Shown here: positions 40,027 through 51,995 of the stretch, piece by piece
How the letters are laid out: every line of letters starts with the position of its first letter
Numbering within the stretch: position 1 is the first letter of the stretch
Source of the DNA: Stercorarius parasiticus
Lineage: Eukaryota > Chordata > Aves > Charadriiformes > Stercorariidae
Length of the DNA: 64,000 nucleotides
Assembly (NCBI GenBank): GCA_013396915.1
Contig: VWZL01001972.1
Coordinates: 59,300-123,299, forward strand
Direction of reading: 5' to 3'
Position numbers and translations under genes: made by a program
Notes under the pieces: generated by a model
The model's database searches: none
What the model was told of the DNA's origin: nothing
The model's input: the letters and a program-made list of their open reading frames with translations, nothing else

Positions 40027-43000
40027 AAAAAAAAAAAACTAAAAAAAAATTAAATCTGTCACATAACAAAACCTTCAAACAATTCAGAGTATAAAAAAGG
40101 ACAAAATATAGAAAGCATAATAACATACATTCATAACAAATATACAATCACATTTGAAATGGCACTGTCAACATTTAAAATTAGGCTACTTGATCATCAG
40201 CACACATAAAACCCAGCCGTGCTAAAAACAACATGCCTCTAAAATGTCTAAAACCAGGACATGTCATGGAGGAGGTGGAAAATGTCTCAGAAAATAACAA
40301 AAGCTATGAAAAGGAGACTGAGTGGCTTAGGTATTGCAAGATGATATGTACCTCTTTTTATCTAGGTCACAAGTTTAAAACTGTATGAGTATAAACACAT
40401 TCCTCACTCTGGAATAAAGATGTGATAAAACAATCTTGAAATAGGGTGAGCAGACCTTCCTTTCTTTTCGCCTACCTTCAGAAATAATCCGCCTCATGGA
40501 ATTCACTCTGGTATGGCTACACCAGCGCTTTGTGCATACACCCAGGATACCAGAAAGTTCACTCTGGAGTTAATCTTCCTTAAATCTGCCCAGATAATAC
40601 TTCTCCTGGAAATAAAAGGAAGTCTCTACCTCCATATCTCAATCCACAGAAATTGATCCAGATGGCAGAAGGAAAGACATCATCAGCAGGACTTCTGGCT
40701 TGTCATGTGTCTTCTCTTCGCAGAAAGATTGTGCATGTGCAATTGTTCTTATGCTCAGTTCTCCATTCAGATGTTCATCGCATTTCAGAGCTGTTTTCTT
40801 TGCCCATAGGTTTGCCTGTAGGAGGGTAGCAAGCAAACGAAGCCCAGAAGCCAGCTGTTTGGTGGCTACAGTTACTCTTAGAAAAACTCTATAGGTAGTC
40901 GGTGGGCATACATTTGACAGTGAATTGTAGATCCAGTGTAGAAAAGCACTTAAGAAAAGATGCATAAAGGAGTTTTGAAGATAGAAAAAAAAAATGGAAC
41001 TTATTAGAAAAGTTTAAAACACGTTACTGATAACTTTTTGTATTTACAGAAGGACCTAATTGTTGCATCTTGCAAAAGAAGATGTGAAGCAGAGGTCTGT
41101 GCATGTGTTAGGAGACTGAAGGATCTTCAAGCACTGAGCAGCTAACAAACATGGCAGTGGGCACTGTAGTTTCCAGGATCTGAAGCCTTCTGAAGTCGTT
41201 CCAAAGCCTTCAAAACTTCTTTTATTGAATTCTGTTCCTCCTGTTTTGCTCACACTGCTGCTGAGAAACACTCAAATCTTCACATCAGCCTTTCTCCTAG
41301 AATTCCAGCTTATTAGCCATGTTAAGAATTGGTGGTCACCCCATTTCCTAGCAGGCAGGTGTGACCTCCTGGTTTGGCGTTACATGGCCTTTAGGTGTAC
41401 AGCTTGTGAGCAGACAGTGGCATACCCACTGGGCTGCAGTTTCTATCAGGTAGGGCCATGAGGCATCAGCAAGGCATGCCTGGGTAAAAGCTTGTAAGGC
41501 AGCTGGTAATCCTGTCCTATCAATAGATCAAAGATCTCTGCTTTCGGGGGGGGGGAAAAACCAACCACCCAGCATGTTTTTAATCAAAAGCATGTCTTTT
41601 ACAGAGAGGAAATAGAACAAACTTTCAAATAACAAAACAGAACCTAATAACATCATGAACCCAATAACAATTGTCTTGAATGTGTTTGCACATAGGGGAT
41701 TCCGTTATTTTTCACCGCGTTTTAAAACATATTCCATTTTCTTCTGGTTAGAATAGAAATCTTAATCACAGGATTGGAAAGTGTTGATTGTATGGTATCT
41801 GCAAAACTGCAGCCATGCTCTTCTGAATAATCTCCCAGTTAAAAAAAAAAAGCTTTCAAATATATATTAAATCATCCTTAAGAAATGCTAATGTTAACCA
41901 ACGTAAATGAAGAACTGTCCTGAAGACACTGAATTGTAATGACATTTCATTTACATCTACAAATGAAATGCTTTTCTCCTCTCTAAGCTTAAGTGTTATT
42001 ATGCCTGATTACATTTTCAGATTTTTTTCCCTTCTTTTGTTTCCCCATTGGACTGTCTGTTTTACAAACAGGTTTAAGCAAAACCAGTTAACATTTCTGT
42101 CACGTGGACACTCATCTCACTTAATTGTGTAGAGTTCAAACATTTCTGGGATGACTAAAATGTATATGGCTTTGCTTAGCAATGCAAACTTCCTTGATCT
42201 GCTTGAGCACAGCCTAAGACACAACAGTGGTTTTGTTCTGTGCTTTTAACAAAGACAAAAAATTAGACGGATTTAGGTCAAAGAAAAAAGAGCATGCTAA
42301 AATGCTGTAGAGTTAAAATTCAGCTGCAACAGTAACAACATATCCTAATTAATTATAAACTTCATGAATACTAACTCAAAGATAGTGCCAGTTATCACAG
42401 CATTTGCAACATTTTTCTTCAAAATAGTACCTTACTATTCTTGGTGCCTAATTCTGCAGTGAAATTTCCTGTTTATCACATCTCCCTAAAATTTTTCCTT
42501 TCCTCTTTGTCACAGTGAGAAGTGAAATTCTCATTGTGGTGCTGTGAAGATGTTCAATTTTCTGCTGGTAAAAATGAGGATGACTTCAAACATCAGGGCC
42601 TATATATTGAAAATATTTAGCTATTTCCTGTTCCATTACTTTACTGTCAACGTGTAGTTGTTTTCTGAAGTATTTTAACAAGAAAGAATGACTGCACATG
42701 CCAACTGTTATACAAGCTCTCCCACAGAACTGTTTCCTATTCAAAATTAGGTAGCCAATGACAAGTCCACACATTCCATCATATAACCTTTTGTAACACG
42801 TAACCATATAAATGATGGTGACAAAAAGGAAACTGAAAATATTTTCCTGACTTTTGGATTTGGAATTTGTTTGTGGGGGAAGGCAGATACATTATTAAAA
42901 AAAAAGAAGGAAAGCAAAAGAGGAGTAAAAGAACATTGATTTGTGCTGGTGTTCAGAATTTGTTGAAAATTCTATTTCCAAACAAGCCAAAGTGGGAGGA

Positions 43001-43727
43001 AGAATGTTTATTCAGAAGCTTTTTCATGGAAAATACCAGCAGTATTGTTTTCAAAAAGAAAATCAAAAAGCCATTATGGGAATGGAAAAGAGCTTCATGC
43101 TCTGTCCAATACCTGTAAATCATACATCCTCCAGACGTGTCTTTGGGCAGCCAGGCTGCCAGCAAGTGTCACATGAAACAGAACAGGAGTTAATCAGCTA
43201 CATGGCTTATTGGCTTAGGAGCCAGGCTGGGGTTAGTGCCCTGCTGTGGCCAAAGGCAGGCACCTGGCGAGGCAGGAGGGAGAGCCCACCAAAGCAAGAG
43301 GAGCCAGCAGCTAGGCTTCTGCTCCAGGGGAAACTGCAGAAGAAAGGAGCTACTGGAAACATGTGGTGGGATGTACTGCCTTCATCAGGGCGATGACGAC
43401 TGTGCCTTTCTCTCTGTTTCTCGTGAGACAATGAGTACTGCAAAATCAAAACTCGCTTCTTGCCCCTGGTACCCAAATGCACTGATACATGGGTCAGCCT
43501 TAGTCCAACCATGTGAAAACTAGTCTAATGTTCTGGCCATAGTATAAATTGTACCTAACCTGCAGTTCCAAGTACTAGCTATAGGAAATACATAGAAAAC
43601 CAAAATATGCTTTAGGTAAATACACTGAACATTTAGAGGAAGAGCAAAAGAAGAATTCAAGGTTGCTCCCTTCCCTCTCCCAAGATACTCTTCAGATCTC
43701 CAAAGACAGATTCACACATAGATCTCA
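40027..43727. other. Unique DNA with uncharacterised open frames
   Basis: Contains an ATG-started 108-codon frame on the minus strand (40639-40965) and a 151-codon frame on the plus strand (42941-43396). The GC-richer part of the latter (43200-43520) is also open on the minus strand. No family is recognised for either. A run of ten G lies at 41546-41555. Confidence 0.4.
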
Positions 43728-43749
43728 CATGTGACCTCAAGGTCACATG
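43728..43749. promoter_or_regulatory. Inverted repeat with everted TGACCT/AGGTCA half-sites
   Basis: CATGTGACC and GGTCACATG form perfect 9-bp arms around TCAA. The centre reads TGACCTCAAGGTCA: two nuclear-receptor half-sites (AGGTCA type) pointing away from each other with two bases between. The right half, with its extension TCAAGGTCA, equals the classical NR5A/ERR monomer site. The match is sequence-level only, and nothing nearby shows a promoter. Confidence 0.3.
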
Positions 43750-44058
43750 CTCCTAATCAATCCAGCTGGCAATGTTAATTTCTGGACAAACCGAAAGGCA
43801 GATGGATTTCATGTTATGCTATACACCTAGCAAGTTAAGTTGCTAGTGGTTAAAATAAAAGTAATAGATCCATGAGATAGGAAGGTGTTGTTATTAACTA
43901 TACTGCACTGCGATGCTCCTGAGTTTCAAAAGCATCACTTATGAGTTAAGAGTTCCCCAGAATGGCAGACGAAGAAGTGCTCCAAATAAGAGTAAAAAGC
44001 ATCAGCAAGCAAAGAGAAAGGCGATGAAGGATTAAAAGGGGCCTGTGGATAACATTTA

Positions 44059-44556
44059 TTTATTCATTTCAGTGGATTGCTAAGGTTTCAGAGAAAGAAT
44101 AGAATTGAAGCTCCTAATCAGTCAACAACTCTATCCAACAATACATGTCATAGAGGATTCCTTCAAGAAAAGACCATACTTTCTATGTCTTTTAAAGCAC
44201 AAGACATTAGCAATAACTTGAGCACAGTGGGCAGGAAAAATGAGTTTGACAAAGCTTGGGTCAGAAGTTCAAACAACTATTTAATAGTTAACTTTTGTAC
44301 TCCTGACAAACAGGATACCAACTTCCTCTTAGAAGTCTTAGCTCCAGTATATAATTTCCAGTATTTCTCACAAGAAGATGAAAAAAGGAAGAAGAAAATC
44401 AAACCAAAAATACATGGAAGAAGTAAACCTATCTGGCTGCATTCGCTGGGAGAGTCAATGCAGACCAACACAGACGTATTATTAGCTAGCCGTGTGAACG
44501 AGGTTAGTGAATCAGCTCATTTATCACTGAACTGTTCTAGCCTCTGGTTCACCTAA
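44059..44556 (+). other. Long open frame, possible exon, unrecognised
   Basis: After an in-frame TAA at 44050-44052 the frame stays open to a stop at 44554-44556. The first ATG is at 44185, giving about 123 codons, and its surroundings (TTCTATGT) are a poor translation start. The left edge has an acceptor-like pyrimidine stretch, TTTATTTATTCATTTCAG, ending at 44072. A donor-like GAG|GTTAGT sits at 44502/44503, so an exon of 430 nt is conceivable. The translation is rich in Lys, Asn and Ser, with a basic patch (EDEKRKKKIKPK) around the middle. I see no domain, signal peptide or membrane segment. It may be a chance open frame in AT-rich DNA or a noncoding-RNA exon. Confidence 0.2.
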
Positions 44557-46334
44557 AGCATTGTTTTCCAGGATGAATCACTCAACCTAAAGTATCACTT
44601 CATACTACTCAGATGGATCATAACTCTGCTTTGCAGCAAAGGCTGATTCTTAAACAAGAAACCCACCCTCGGTAACTGATCGTGTCACTACACCAAATAA
44701 AACAATAAAAGCATTCTAACAGATAAAAATAATTTAAAAAAAACACTTTTAAAATAAAGACACTTCAGGTCTTTACGCTTTATCTCAAATGTCATACTTA
44801 GTTGGACCTGATCTCTTGCCACATTAATCTGCTGTATACTACAAAACTTCTTTGGAGTCACTGAAAAGGTATCTGGTAGCACAAGACTAATACAGCAGGG
44901 AGACAGGTTGTGAAACCTCAGATGAGGTACCTGACCAGAAGTTAAATAAAACTGAATGAGAATAAGAACCCTAAAAGCCATATCTAACAGCTTTTCTTGA
45001 ACTGACAGTGAAATCTACAGCCTCAGCACCACTATCACTGAATTGTGCTATGGAGCCAAACGTACACTGAAAGAAAGCATGCCAGTATGAATTATTCCTA
45101 GTCAAAGTGGTGTCCTAATATAGTCTGTAACCATTACACTGCCTAAAGATTTGGAATGGTGTAAGAATATAAAGAGCAAATATTTCTCCTTTCAACAGAG
45201 GGTGGACATAAATTCACGACAGAATAATAACTAGTCAGGTATACAAGGAGAAAATCATTATTACTAAGAAAGTAAGAGCAGTAAAAGTAGTATGGAAGAT
45301 GGAAGAGAAAGCCTATGATGGAGAATTGCAGAAGGGTTAGTTTGGGAAGGCAAATAACAAATTTACATTCATTCAAATTAGAGTCTTCTCAAGATGTTAA
45401 AACTTAGAAGGATATGAACAGAAAAAATGTTATTCAAGCCAATGAATCATTTTGAAATGTTTTTAGCAAAAAGAAAAAAATTATGATTCCCATCAACAGC
45501 TTTGTTCTGATAGAAAGAGTCAACAGGACACAAACTTATCAGCTTGACTGACAGTTCAGTACTGGACATGCAGCTTCAGTGCATCACAAATATGAGCTAT
45601 CTTAATTACACAGGGTTGAACATGTGAAAGTTTAATGTTCTCATGTAAAACAAAAAAAGCCCCAAACAACCCAAACAAACAAAGCATTAAAAAAAATCTG
45701 TATCTTCTATATGTCACCTCAAAACACACCTAACCAGATGTTTGCTCAGCTGTGTTCTGCTCTATGATCCATGTCGTCCTTTGAAGACTTCAAGACAAAA
45801 GATTTAGCCCTTCCCTCCAAAAGTTTCAAAACTTTAAAATTGTGTATACACGCTATCTCATGGTGCAAAAATATTCACTATTCTTGAATTTACATTAACT
45901 CTTCTTTTTTTCAAAATTATCTGGAGGAACAAAAGAAAGCATTTATAGGTAATAAGTTAAATAAGTATGTGAGCCTAGGTGTTATTTTCATTCCCATATG
46001 CTTATTTTACCAGGTAGGATAATTTCATGGTTCTCATGACCTAAAATGAAAATAAAGTGTGAAAGCACTCAACCAACATGAATTTGATTGAATAATGACG
46101 ATTGAGTAATAATTTTCTGAAGATAATTTACTATTTTAAAAAAATGTGCTGAATGTGTTTGGAGATAAAGGTCTACAATGTAAATGTAGAACTAAGGACT
46201 GAAATCCTGCCTTTCTTCATTAATTTCCCCATTCAGTTTTGTTACATTGGTTTATTAAACTTACTATTAATATTTATCTAAGTTCTGATATACTACTTAT
46301 AATCACATAAGGCAAGCCACTCCCCCTCAAAATA
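44557..46334. other. Unique AT-rich DNA, no supported gene
   Basis: I see no interspersed repeat, RNA gene or convincing exon. Confidence 0.5.
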
Positions 46335-46545
46335 AGTCATAGAATCATAGAATCATTTAGGTTGGAAAAGACCTTTAAGATCATCGAGTCCAACTGTAAA
46401 CCTAGCACTGAGAACTACGCCACTAAACCATGTCCCTAAGTACCACATCTACGCGTCATTTATATTCATCCAGGGATGGTGACTCAACCACTTCCCTGGG
46501 CAGCCTGTTCTCCAGTGCTAGACAACCCTTTTGGTGAAGAAAATG
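46335..46545 (-). mobile_element. CR1 LINE 3' fragment (minus orientation)
   Basis: Plus strand starts CATAGAATCATAGAATCATT and continues TAGGTTGGAAAAGACCTTTA, GATCATCGAGTCCAACTGTA, then TTCCCTGGGCAGCCTGTTC and AACCCTTTTGGTGAAGAAA. This is the reverse complement of a CR1 3' UTR of about 210 bp. No ORF2 sequence is kept. The 3' sequence differs from the copies at 22938 and 47209, so a different subfamily is likely. Confidence 0.93.
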
Positions 46546-47208
46546 TTGATTACTATTTTATTGCTAGAAAACTAAGACATGATGCTCATACAAAAAACAA
46601 CCTGTAACAAGAGTAGACCTCAGACCAGTAATCACATCTGCCAGAATTCAGGGTCTGAATCGTGAAACCATCTCTGGTTATTTATGAGACATCCCTGATG
46701 CACCCTCCATCCGCTAAAGCAGCAGCAGCACTGACACTATCATAATTCACTCCTAAAGAGTTCTAATGATGAAACATGTAATGCAACAGATTCATAAAGA
46801 ACTTCACTACAAGTAGGAAGATACAGTGCTCAGAATGGTTAGTGTTAATTAGCATTGTCAATGACCTTCATTCTGTGGATCCTGGTACTGTTTACTGAAG
46901 TGCCTCACTTGATTGAAATACGCATATTAGCTGTTTGGTCTACAGTGTGCCTTCCATTTAAGTGAAACCAACTTGGAAGGGGAAAGAAAAAACTTGTCAT
47001 TTAAGATGTCCGTAGACTTTGTTAATACCTGTATACAAATACACACAAGTTTCAGAGGAGACACACTAGATCCCAAACCAGAGTAGGATTTGCACAAGAA
47101 TAGGTAGTCTATGGTGGGTTCATCATTCAAAATGCTAGCATGCTCCTGTTGTCACCTGAAAGCTTGCAATTGCTGCCATAAATGCTGAAGACCGGCAGCC
47201 CTGATTTA
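46546..47208. other. Unique DNA between two CR1 copies
   Basis: I see no repeat or exon. Confidence 0.5.
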
Positions 47209-47299
47209 ATCACAGAATCACACAGAATCACAGAATGGTAGGGTTGGAAGGGACCTCTGGACATCATCCAGTCGAACCCCACTGCCAGAGCAGGGTCAC

Positions 47300-48840
47300 C
47301 TAGAGCAGGTTGCACAGGAACGCATCCAGGCGGGTTTTGAATGTCTCCAGAGGAGGAGACTCCACTACCTCTCTGGCAGCCTGTTCCAGTGCTCTGCCAC
47401 CCTCAAAGTAAAGAAGCTCCTCCTCATGTTTAGGTGGAACTTCCTATGCTCAAGTTTGTGCCCATTACCTCTTGTCCTGTCGCTGGACACCACTGAAAAG
47501 AGCCTGGCCCCATCCTCCTGACACCCACTCTTTAAGTATTTATGAGCGTTGATAAGATCCCCCCTCAGTCATCTTTTTTCCAGACTGAAGAGACCCAGAT
47601 CCCTCAGCCTTTCTTCATAAGAGAGGTGTTCCAATCCCCTAATCAACTCTGTAGCCCTTTGCTGTACTCTCTCCAGCAGCTCCCTGTCCTTCTTGAACCA
47701 GGGAGCCCAGAACTGGATANNNNNNNNNNNNNNNNNNNNNNNNNNNNNNNNNNNNNNNNNNNNNNNNNNNNNNNNNNNNNNNNNNNNNNNNNNNNNNNNN
47801 NNNNNNNNNNNNNNNNNNNNNNNNNNNNNNNNNNNNNNNNNNNNNNNNNNNNNNNNNNNNNNNNNNNNNNNNNNNNNNNNNNNNNNNNNNNNNNNNNNNN
47901 NNNNNNNNNNNNNNNNNNNNNNNNNNNNNNNNNNNNNNNNNNNNNNNNNNNNNNNNNNNNNNNNNNNNNNNNNNNNNNNNNNNNNNNNNNNNNNNNNNNN
48001 NNNNNNNNNNNNNNNNNNNNNNNNNNNNNNNNNNNNNNNNNNNNNNNNNNNNNNNNNNNNNNNNNNNNNNNNNNNNNNNNNNNNNNNNNNNNNNNNNNNN
48101 NNNNNNNNNNNNNNNNNNNNNNNNNNNNNNNNNNNNNNNNNNNNNNNNNNNNNNNNNNNNNNNNNNNNNNNNNNNNNNNNNNNNNNNNNNNNNNNNNNNN
48201 NNNNNNNNNNNNNNNNNNNNNNNNNNNNNNNNNNNNNNNNNNNNNNNNNNNNNNNNNNNNNNNNNNNNNNNNNNNNNNNNNNNNNNNNNNNNNNNNNNNN
48301 NNNNNNNNNNNNNNNNNNNNNNNNNNNNNNNNNNNNNNNNNNNNNNNNNNNNNNNNNNNNNNNNNNNNNNNNNNNNNNNNNNNNNNNNNNNNNNNNNNNN
48401 NCCAGCAATGACATCTGCCAGCTCCCTCAGCACTCTCGGGTGCATCCCATCGGGGCCCATGGACTTGTGAATACCTAATTGACCTAACTGATCCTTCACT
48501 CGATCCTCCTCAACCAAGGGGAAGTCCTCCTCTTTCCCTGTTACTTTCTTCAAAGTGTGGGACTCCTGAGTGCTGGGCCGAGCAGTAAAGACCGAAGCAA
48601 AGAAGGCATTCAGTAACTCCACCTTCTCCGCATCCTCCATCACCATGGCTCCTATCTCATTCAGCAGTGGGCCCACAACTTCTCTGGTCTTCCTTTTGCC
48701 TCCAGTATACTTGAAGAAGCCCTTCCTGTTGAGCTTGACATCCCTTGACAGATTTAATTCCAAGGAGGCTTTGGCTTTCATTGTTTCATCCCTGCACACT
48801 CTGGCGGCATTCTTGTAATCTTCCCAATCTTCTTGAACCT
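47300..48840 (-). pseudogene. CR1 ORF2 fragment with gap, nonsense codon and frameshift
   Basis: Remains of the CR1 ORF2 polyprotein. Upstream of the gap on the minus strand is a well-kept stretch with NRKGFFKYTGGKRK and GPLLNEIGAMV, running to GPDGMHPRVLRELADV, which precedes the polymerase core. After the gap comes the C-terminal segment [20 protein letters not shown] and LEKR. Directly after LEKR there is a TGA (47569-47571) where the family normally has Arg. CGA to TGA is a standard CpG decay step. Further downstream one base appears missing near 47374 (CTCTGGCAGCC where related copies have CTCTGGGCAGCC), shifting the frame. The catalytic motifs A-C would lie inside the N gap and cannot be judged. 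Confidence 0.88.
47720..48401. other. Assembly gap (682 N)
   Basis: Undetermined bases lying wholly inside one CR1 element. Open frames that cross it on either strand are artefacts of N runs. Confidence 0.99.
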
Positions 48841-48878
48841 GAACATGGAATTCCTTGCCTATGTAGGGATCATCACAG

Positions 48879-51800
48879 CAGAGAGATCAACTCTATTTTT
48901 TTTTCCTGGTGGTACTTGAGCTATTCAAATGTTTTTGTAGGTTTAGGATAGAGAACTGGAGAATCATCTCACAAGTAGGGAGATTTCAGAAACTTTCTGG
49001 GGGAACAACAAATGACTGCAAAGAGGTCACATCTTATTATCTGTAGACATAGGGATAAAGAAGAGGTGAGCCACATGAAATCTGACTTTACTGTTGAAAA
49101 TTCTGTTTTTATTCTAGCATTACATATTGATGCTCAAAGAGAGCTTTCTGAGAACTGAGAAAGGAAATTGGCCAAGAACAGTTCACTGATTTAATAGCTT
49201 ACAGAAGCCACTTCCATGAAAATCTAATGGGTTGCTAAGGTGCCACTGTAGAAGGAGGTATCTGCCTCCCAAAGGTCTATTTCTGCAGAATCAATCTACG
49301 GAGCATGTTTTCATACCAGGTGAGACCCCAGTTTGACTGCTTACTTTTATTTATGTGCAGCTTTTTAAAAAAGCTCACCAGAGTGAGCCCTGATCTTAGT
49401 CCATGACAAATGAAGAGGTTTTATGTCTCGAGCTCCTTTGATAAAGGGACCACGTGCACTGAGACCCTGCAACACACACACATACATGCACACACCTCAA
49501 GAGATTAACGACTTAAAATTCAAGCCTACTGGCTACTCATATGGCAAAAGGAAAGGAGGAAAAAGTCACCACCAAAACAACAAATCTCTCTATCACTCCC
49601 TGTTTTAAGAAAAAATCAGAGTTTTGCATCAGTCTCCTTACCTCCATTTAGTCACACTGCTCAAACATAGTGTGGGTTTACTACCAGAAGTGATTTTACT
49701 GAGAAAGTCAGAGTAGCTGATCAACATTTTAAGGAAGAGATTAACAACCTGAAGAGGAGCCATTCCAAACGACCAATCTCATCTTCCTCTGAATACTTTT
49801 GCTCACATAATTAATAAGGTTTTATTAAAAATGATAAGACTACTCCATGGTGTTTGGTTATTATCTGATTACCATACCCCCAAGAGCATTTCATAGCCAA
49901 GGCAGTCTGGTCTTTTCGCATAATTTGAACAGCATATCCATGTGCTACTAAGAAAAGATAAGAATTTGAAGGTCTCCATTTATTTCCGTACAACTAAATA
50001 GCTACTTACAAAGCATACACAAAGCCTGACTCAGACTACAATATCAAACATTTCCCATTTTCCAGTTACTAGACGCTTGTTCTCTTAAGACAACTGCAAT
50101 CACATCAGAAATGTTTTCATGCTCCTGAAGTAAAAAAAAAAAAAAAAAAGAAAGAAAGAAAAATCACAGACCTTTCCAAACTTAGTGCTTGGCATACTCA
50201 GACACTGGAGATGCTGGGTCTGGGCATGATACCCTGCTGAGCACCCATAAAAAAAAGGCCCACAGGCCTGCCCTGGCAAAATCCAGCCTGAATTTAGTAC
50301 AAAGGCCTGGCTTTTTTGGTCTGTGTATGAAAAAAAAATAATTCAGTTGTAAATTAACCATTCTAATGTTTGTTTCTCATTAAAATAGCTGTATTTCTAT
50401 CATTTTTATTTGTAAAACTAGCTGCATTTCTACTGAAAAGTTTAAAACACAAAATTCTGCATAAGCACAATTTTCACTTCAGGTTAAACTAAATATTGGG
50501 GTGGGTGTTTTATTTTCCTTTGTAGATTTTAATTTTCTGAACAAAATCCTTTTGTGTGATTTTCTCTTATTCTTCCTATTCACGTAGTCAATAAATAAAA
50601 TTGACTGCCTGCATCACTCTACCTACACATGTATCTATATTGTTGCTAACGTAAATTGTCCCTCTTGGTTAGTTATCAGGACCTCAGGCAGGGTAATTAC
50701 GGACAAATCTAAACGAATGCAAGTAGGAGAAAAGGGAACACTCCAAATGTTGCTGGGCAGTAAATAAAGGTGAATCATTGGTCCTCTCTCTGACAGTATG
50801 CCCCCAAAACAAAACCTCCTGCAACTTCTGGTGGAATGTTTCTGTTGCTTTCACTGGTTGTGGTCTTCTGAGTTGAGCTGCTTATGTCTATTTACATGGC
50901 TTTCTACTAGTATTCATTGCCATCAGTGTGAACAGAATGAGCTCAAAGAATCAAACTCTTGAAAGGTTTCACCCTTTACCTACACGACAATCAGATGCTA
51001 CAGACAGTCATATGGAGAACTGCAGCACCTCACTTCAAGCGTCCCATTTCTCTCTCATAAATATATGACTGGAAGAACTGACTCAGAAACACAGATCTCT
51101 TTCAGGACAATTGGTTCTAGGGGAAACGCAGCTTCAGTTAGCCCTGTGAAAATGTAGTCTCATAGGAAATAAAGCTCCCAGGAGGAAGTGCTGTAACGTC
51201 ATTATCATCCCTAGACGTGTCGACAGAACACCTTATCATTTTGAGATATCTAAGGAATATCTTCATTTGCATGATAATTTAGCATTTTTCTTCAACTGCT
51301 AATATCATTTGGCTCTGAAGCAGCAGCTCCCTGTGTTTTTCAATGTTTTTCTCTTTATATTCCCAAATAATTTTCTGCTGAATGCACAGATCCCTAGATA
51401 ACAAAATAAAATTTTCTACCAGTGGGATGATACTGTTAATTACCTTTCACAGATCCCTCAGGAGTAGTTCAAAGATGCCTGGGGGTCTGTAAGATCATAT
51501 CTGAAAACTACTGTGATCCATGTAACAATTAGTATTTATGTTCCCACAGAAATGTTACTTAAGTCTTTGCAGGACAAATTAAAACACTTCACTTACCAGG
51601 GGGCTATCATCCTCTTAAAACTGAGGGTAACTCAATCCATTTAATAACTGAATGGCCCTCTGGAAGTTCCCAGCTCTCTACATTGATTAACAGATGCGCT
51701 TAAGACACCTGCTCAAGAGCCTAAAGAAGAGAACTGCATGATATTTATAATGGTTGGCTGAAGAAGCTTCCCAACCTAAGTTGCATACCTCATTGACGCT

Positions 51801-51907
51801 AAAACAAGCCTTATTGTGATAGATGTTGGTTCACAAAATAGTATTTAAGCGCAATGGTTGTTTCAAAGCTTAGGTACATCAGTTTAGGTTGGGTTATCAA
51901 AAGGACA
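48879..51907. other. Unique AT-rich DNA, no supported gene
   Basis: Apart from the A-rich tract listed separately, I see only background open frames. A short CA-rich patch lies near 49471-49495. Confidence 0.5.
50132..50163. repeat. A18 followed by GAAA units
   Basis: Eighteen A then three to four GAAA units. This could be the tail of an old retroposed sequence, but the bases on its left show no SINE or processed-gene structure I recognise. Confidence 0.85.
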
Positions 51908-51995
51908 AGACTGAGATCCTCAAAGGTATTTATGTGAAGGCTCACGGAAAACTTTGTGGGTGTTTGGTGCCTTTGAGAGCTTGGGTCCTGTATGC
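51908..51995. repeat. Ancient amniote repeat remnant with inverted ends
   Basis: Left part GAGATCCTCAAAGGTATTTA and right part TGGTGCCTTTGAGAGCTTGG are imperfect inverted counterparts. Together they match the wording 'GATCCTCAAAGGTATTTAGG...CCTTTGAGGATCTGGG' that I know as a very common old amniote interspersed repeat. The middle, which in good copies contains CCATTGA..TCAATGGG, is degraded here. Confidence 0.45.

Larger units (their letters stand above)
47209..48878 (-). mobile_element. CR1 LINE (CR1-J/E-like), interrupted by an N gap
   Basis: Plus strand opens with the element's 3' end (AATCACAGAATCACACAGAA, then GGTAGGGTTGGAAGGGACCT) and a 3' UTR of low divergence up to about 47560. ORF2 C-terminus follows to the gap at 47720. 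After the gap (48402-48840) it resumes with ORF2 sequence lying upstream of the reverse-transcriptase core, including GPDGMHPRVLRELADV. Similarity fades near 48860-48878, so the 5' end is truncated. It appears younger than the 22938 copy. The sequence style matches CR1 subfamilies abundant in non-galliform birds. Confidence 0.93.

Noticed and set aside
42941..43396. 151-codon plus-strand frame
   Set aside because: No ATG near its start, no family, and its GC-rich half is also open on the opposite strand, which points to composition rather than coding.
47542..48799. Open frames of 261-386 codons crossing the 682-N gap on both strands
   Set aside because: Their length comes from undetermined bases. 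The real part is CR1 ORF2 on the minus strand only.
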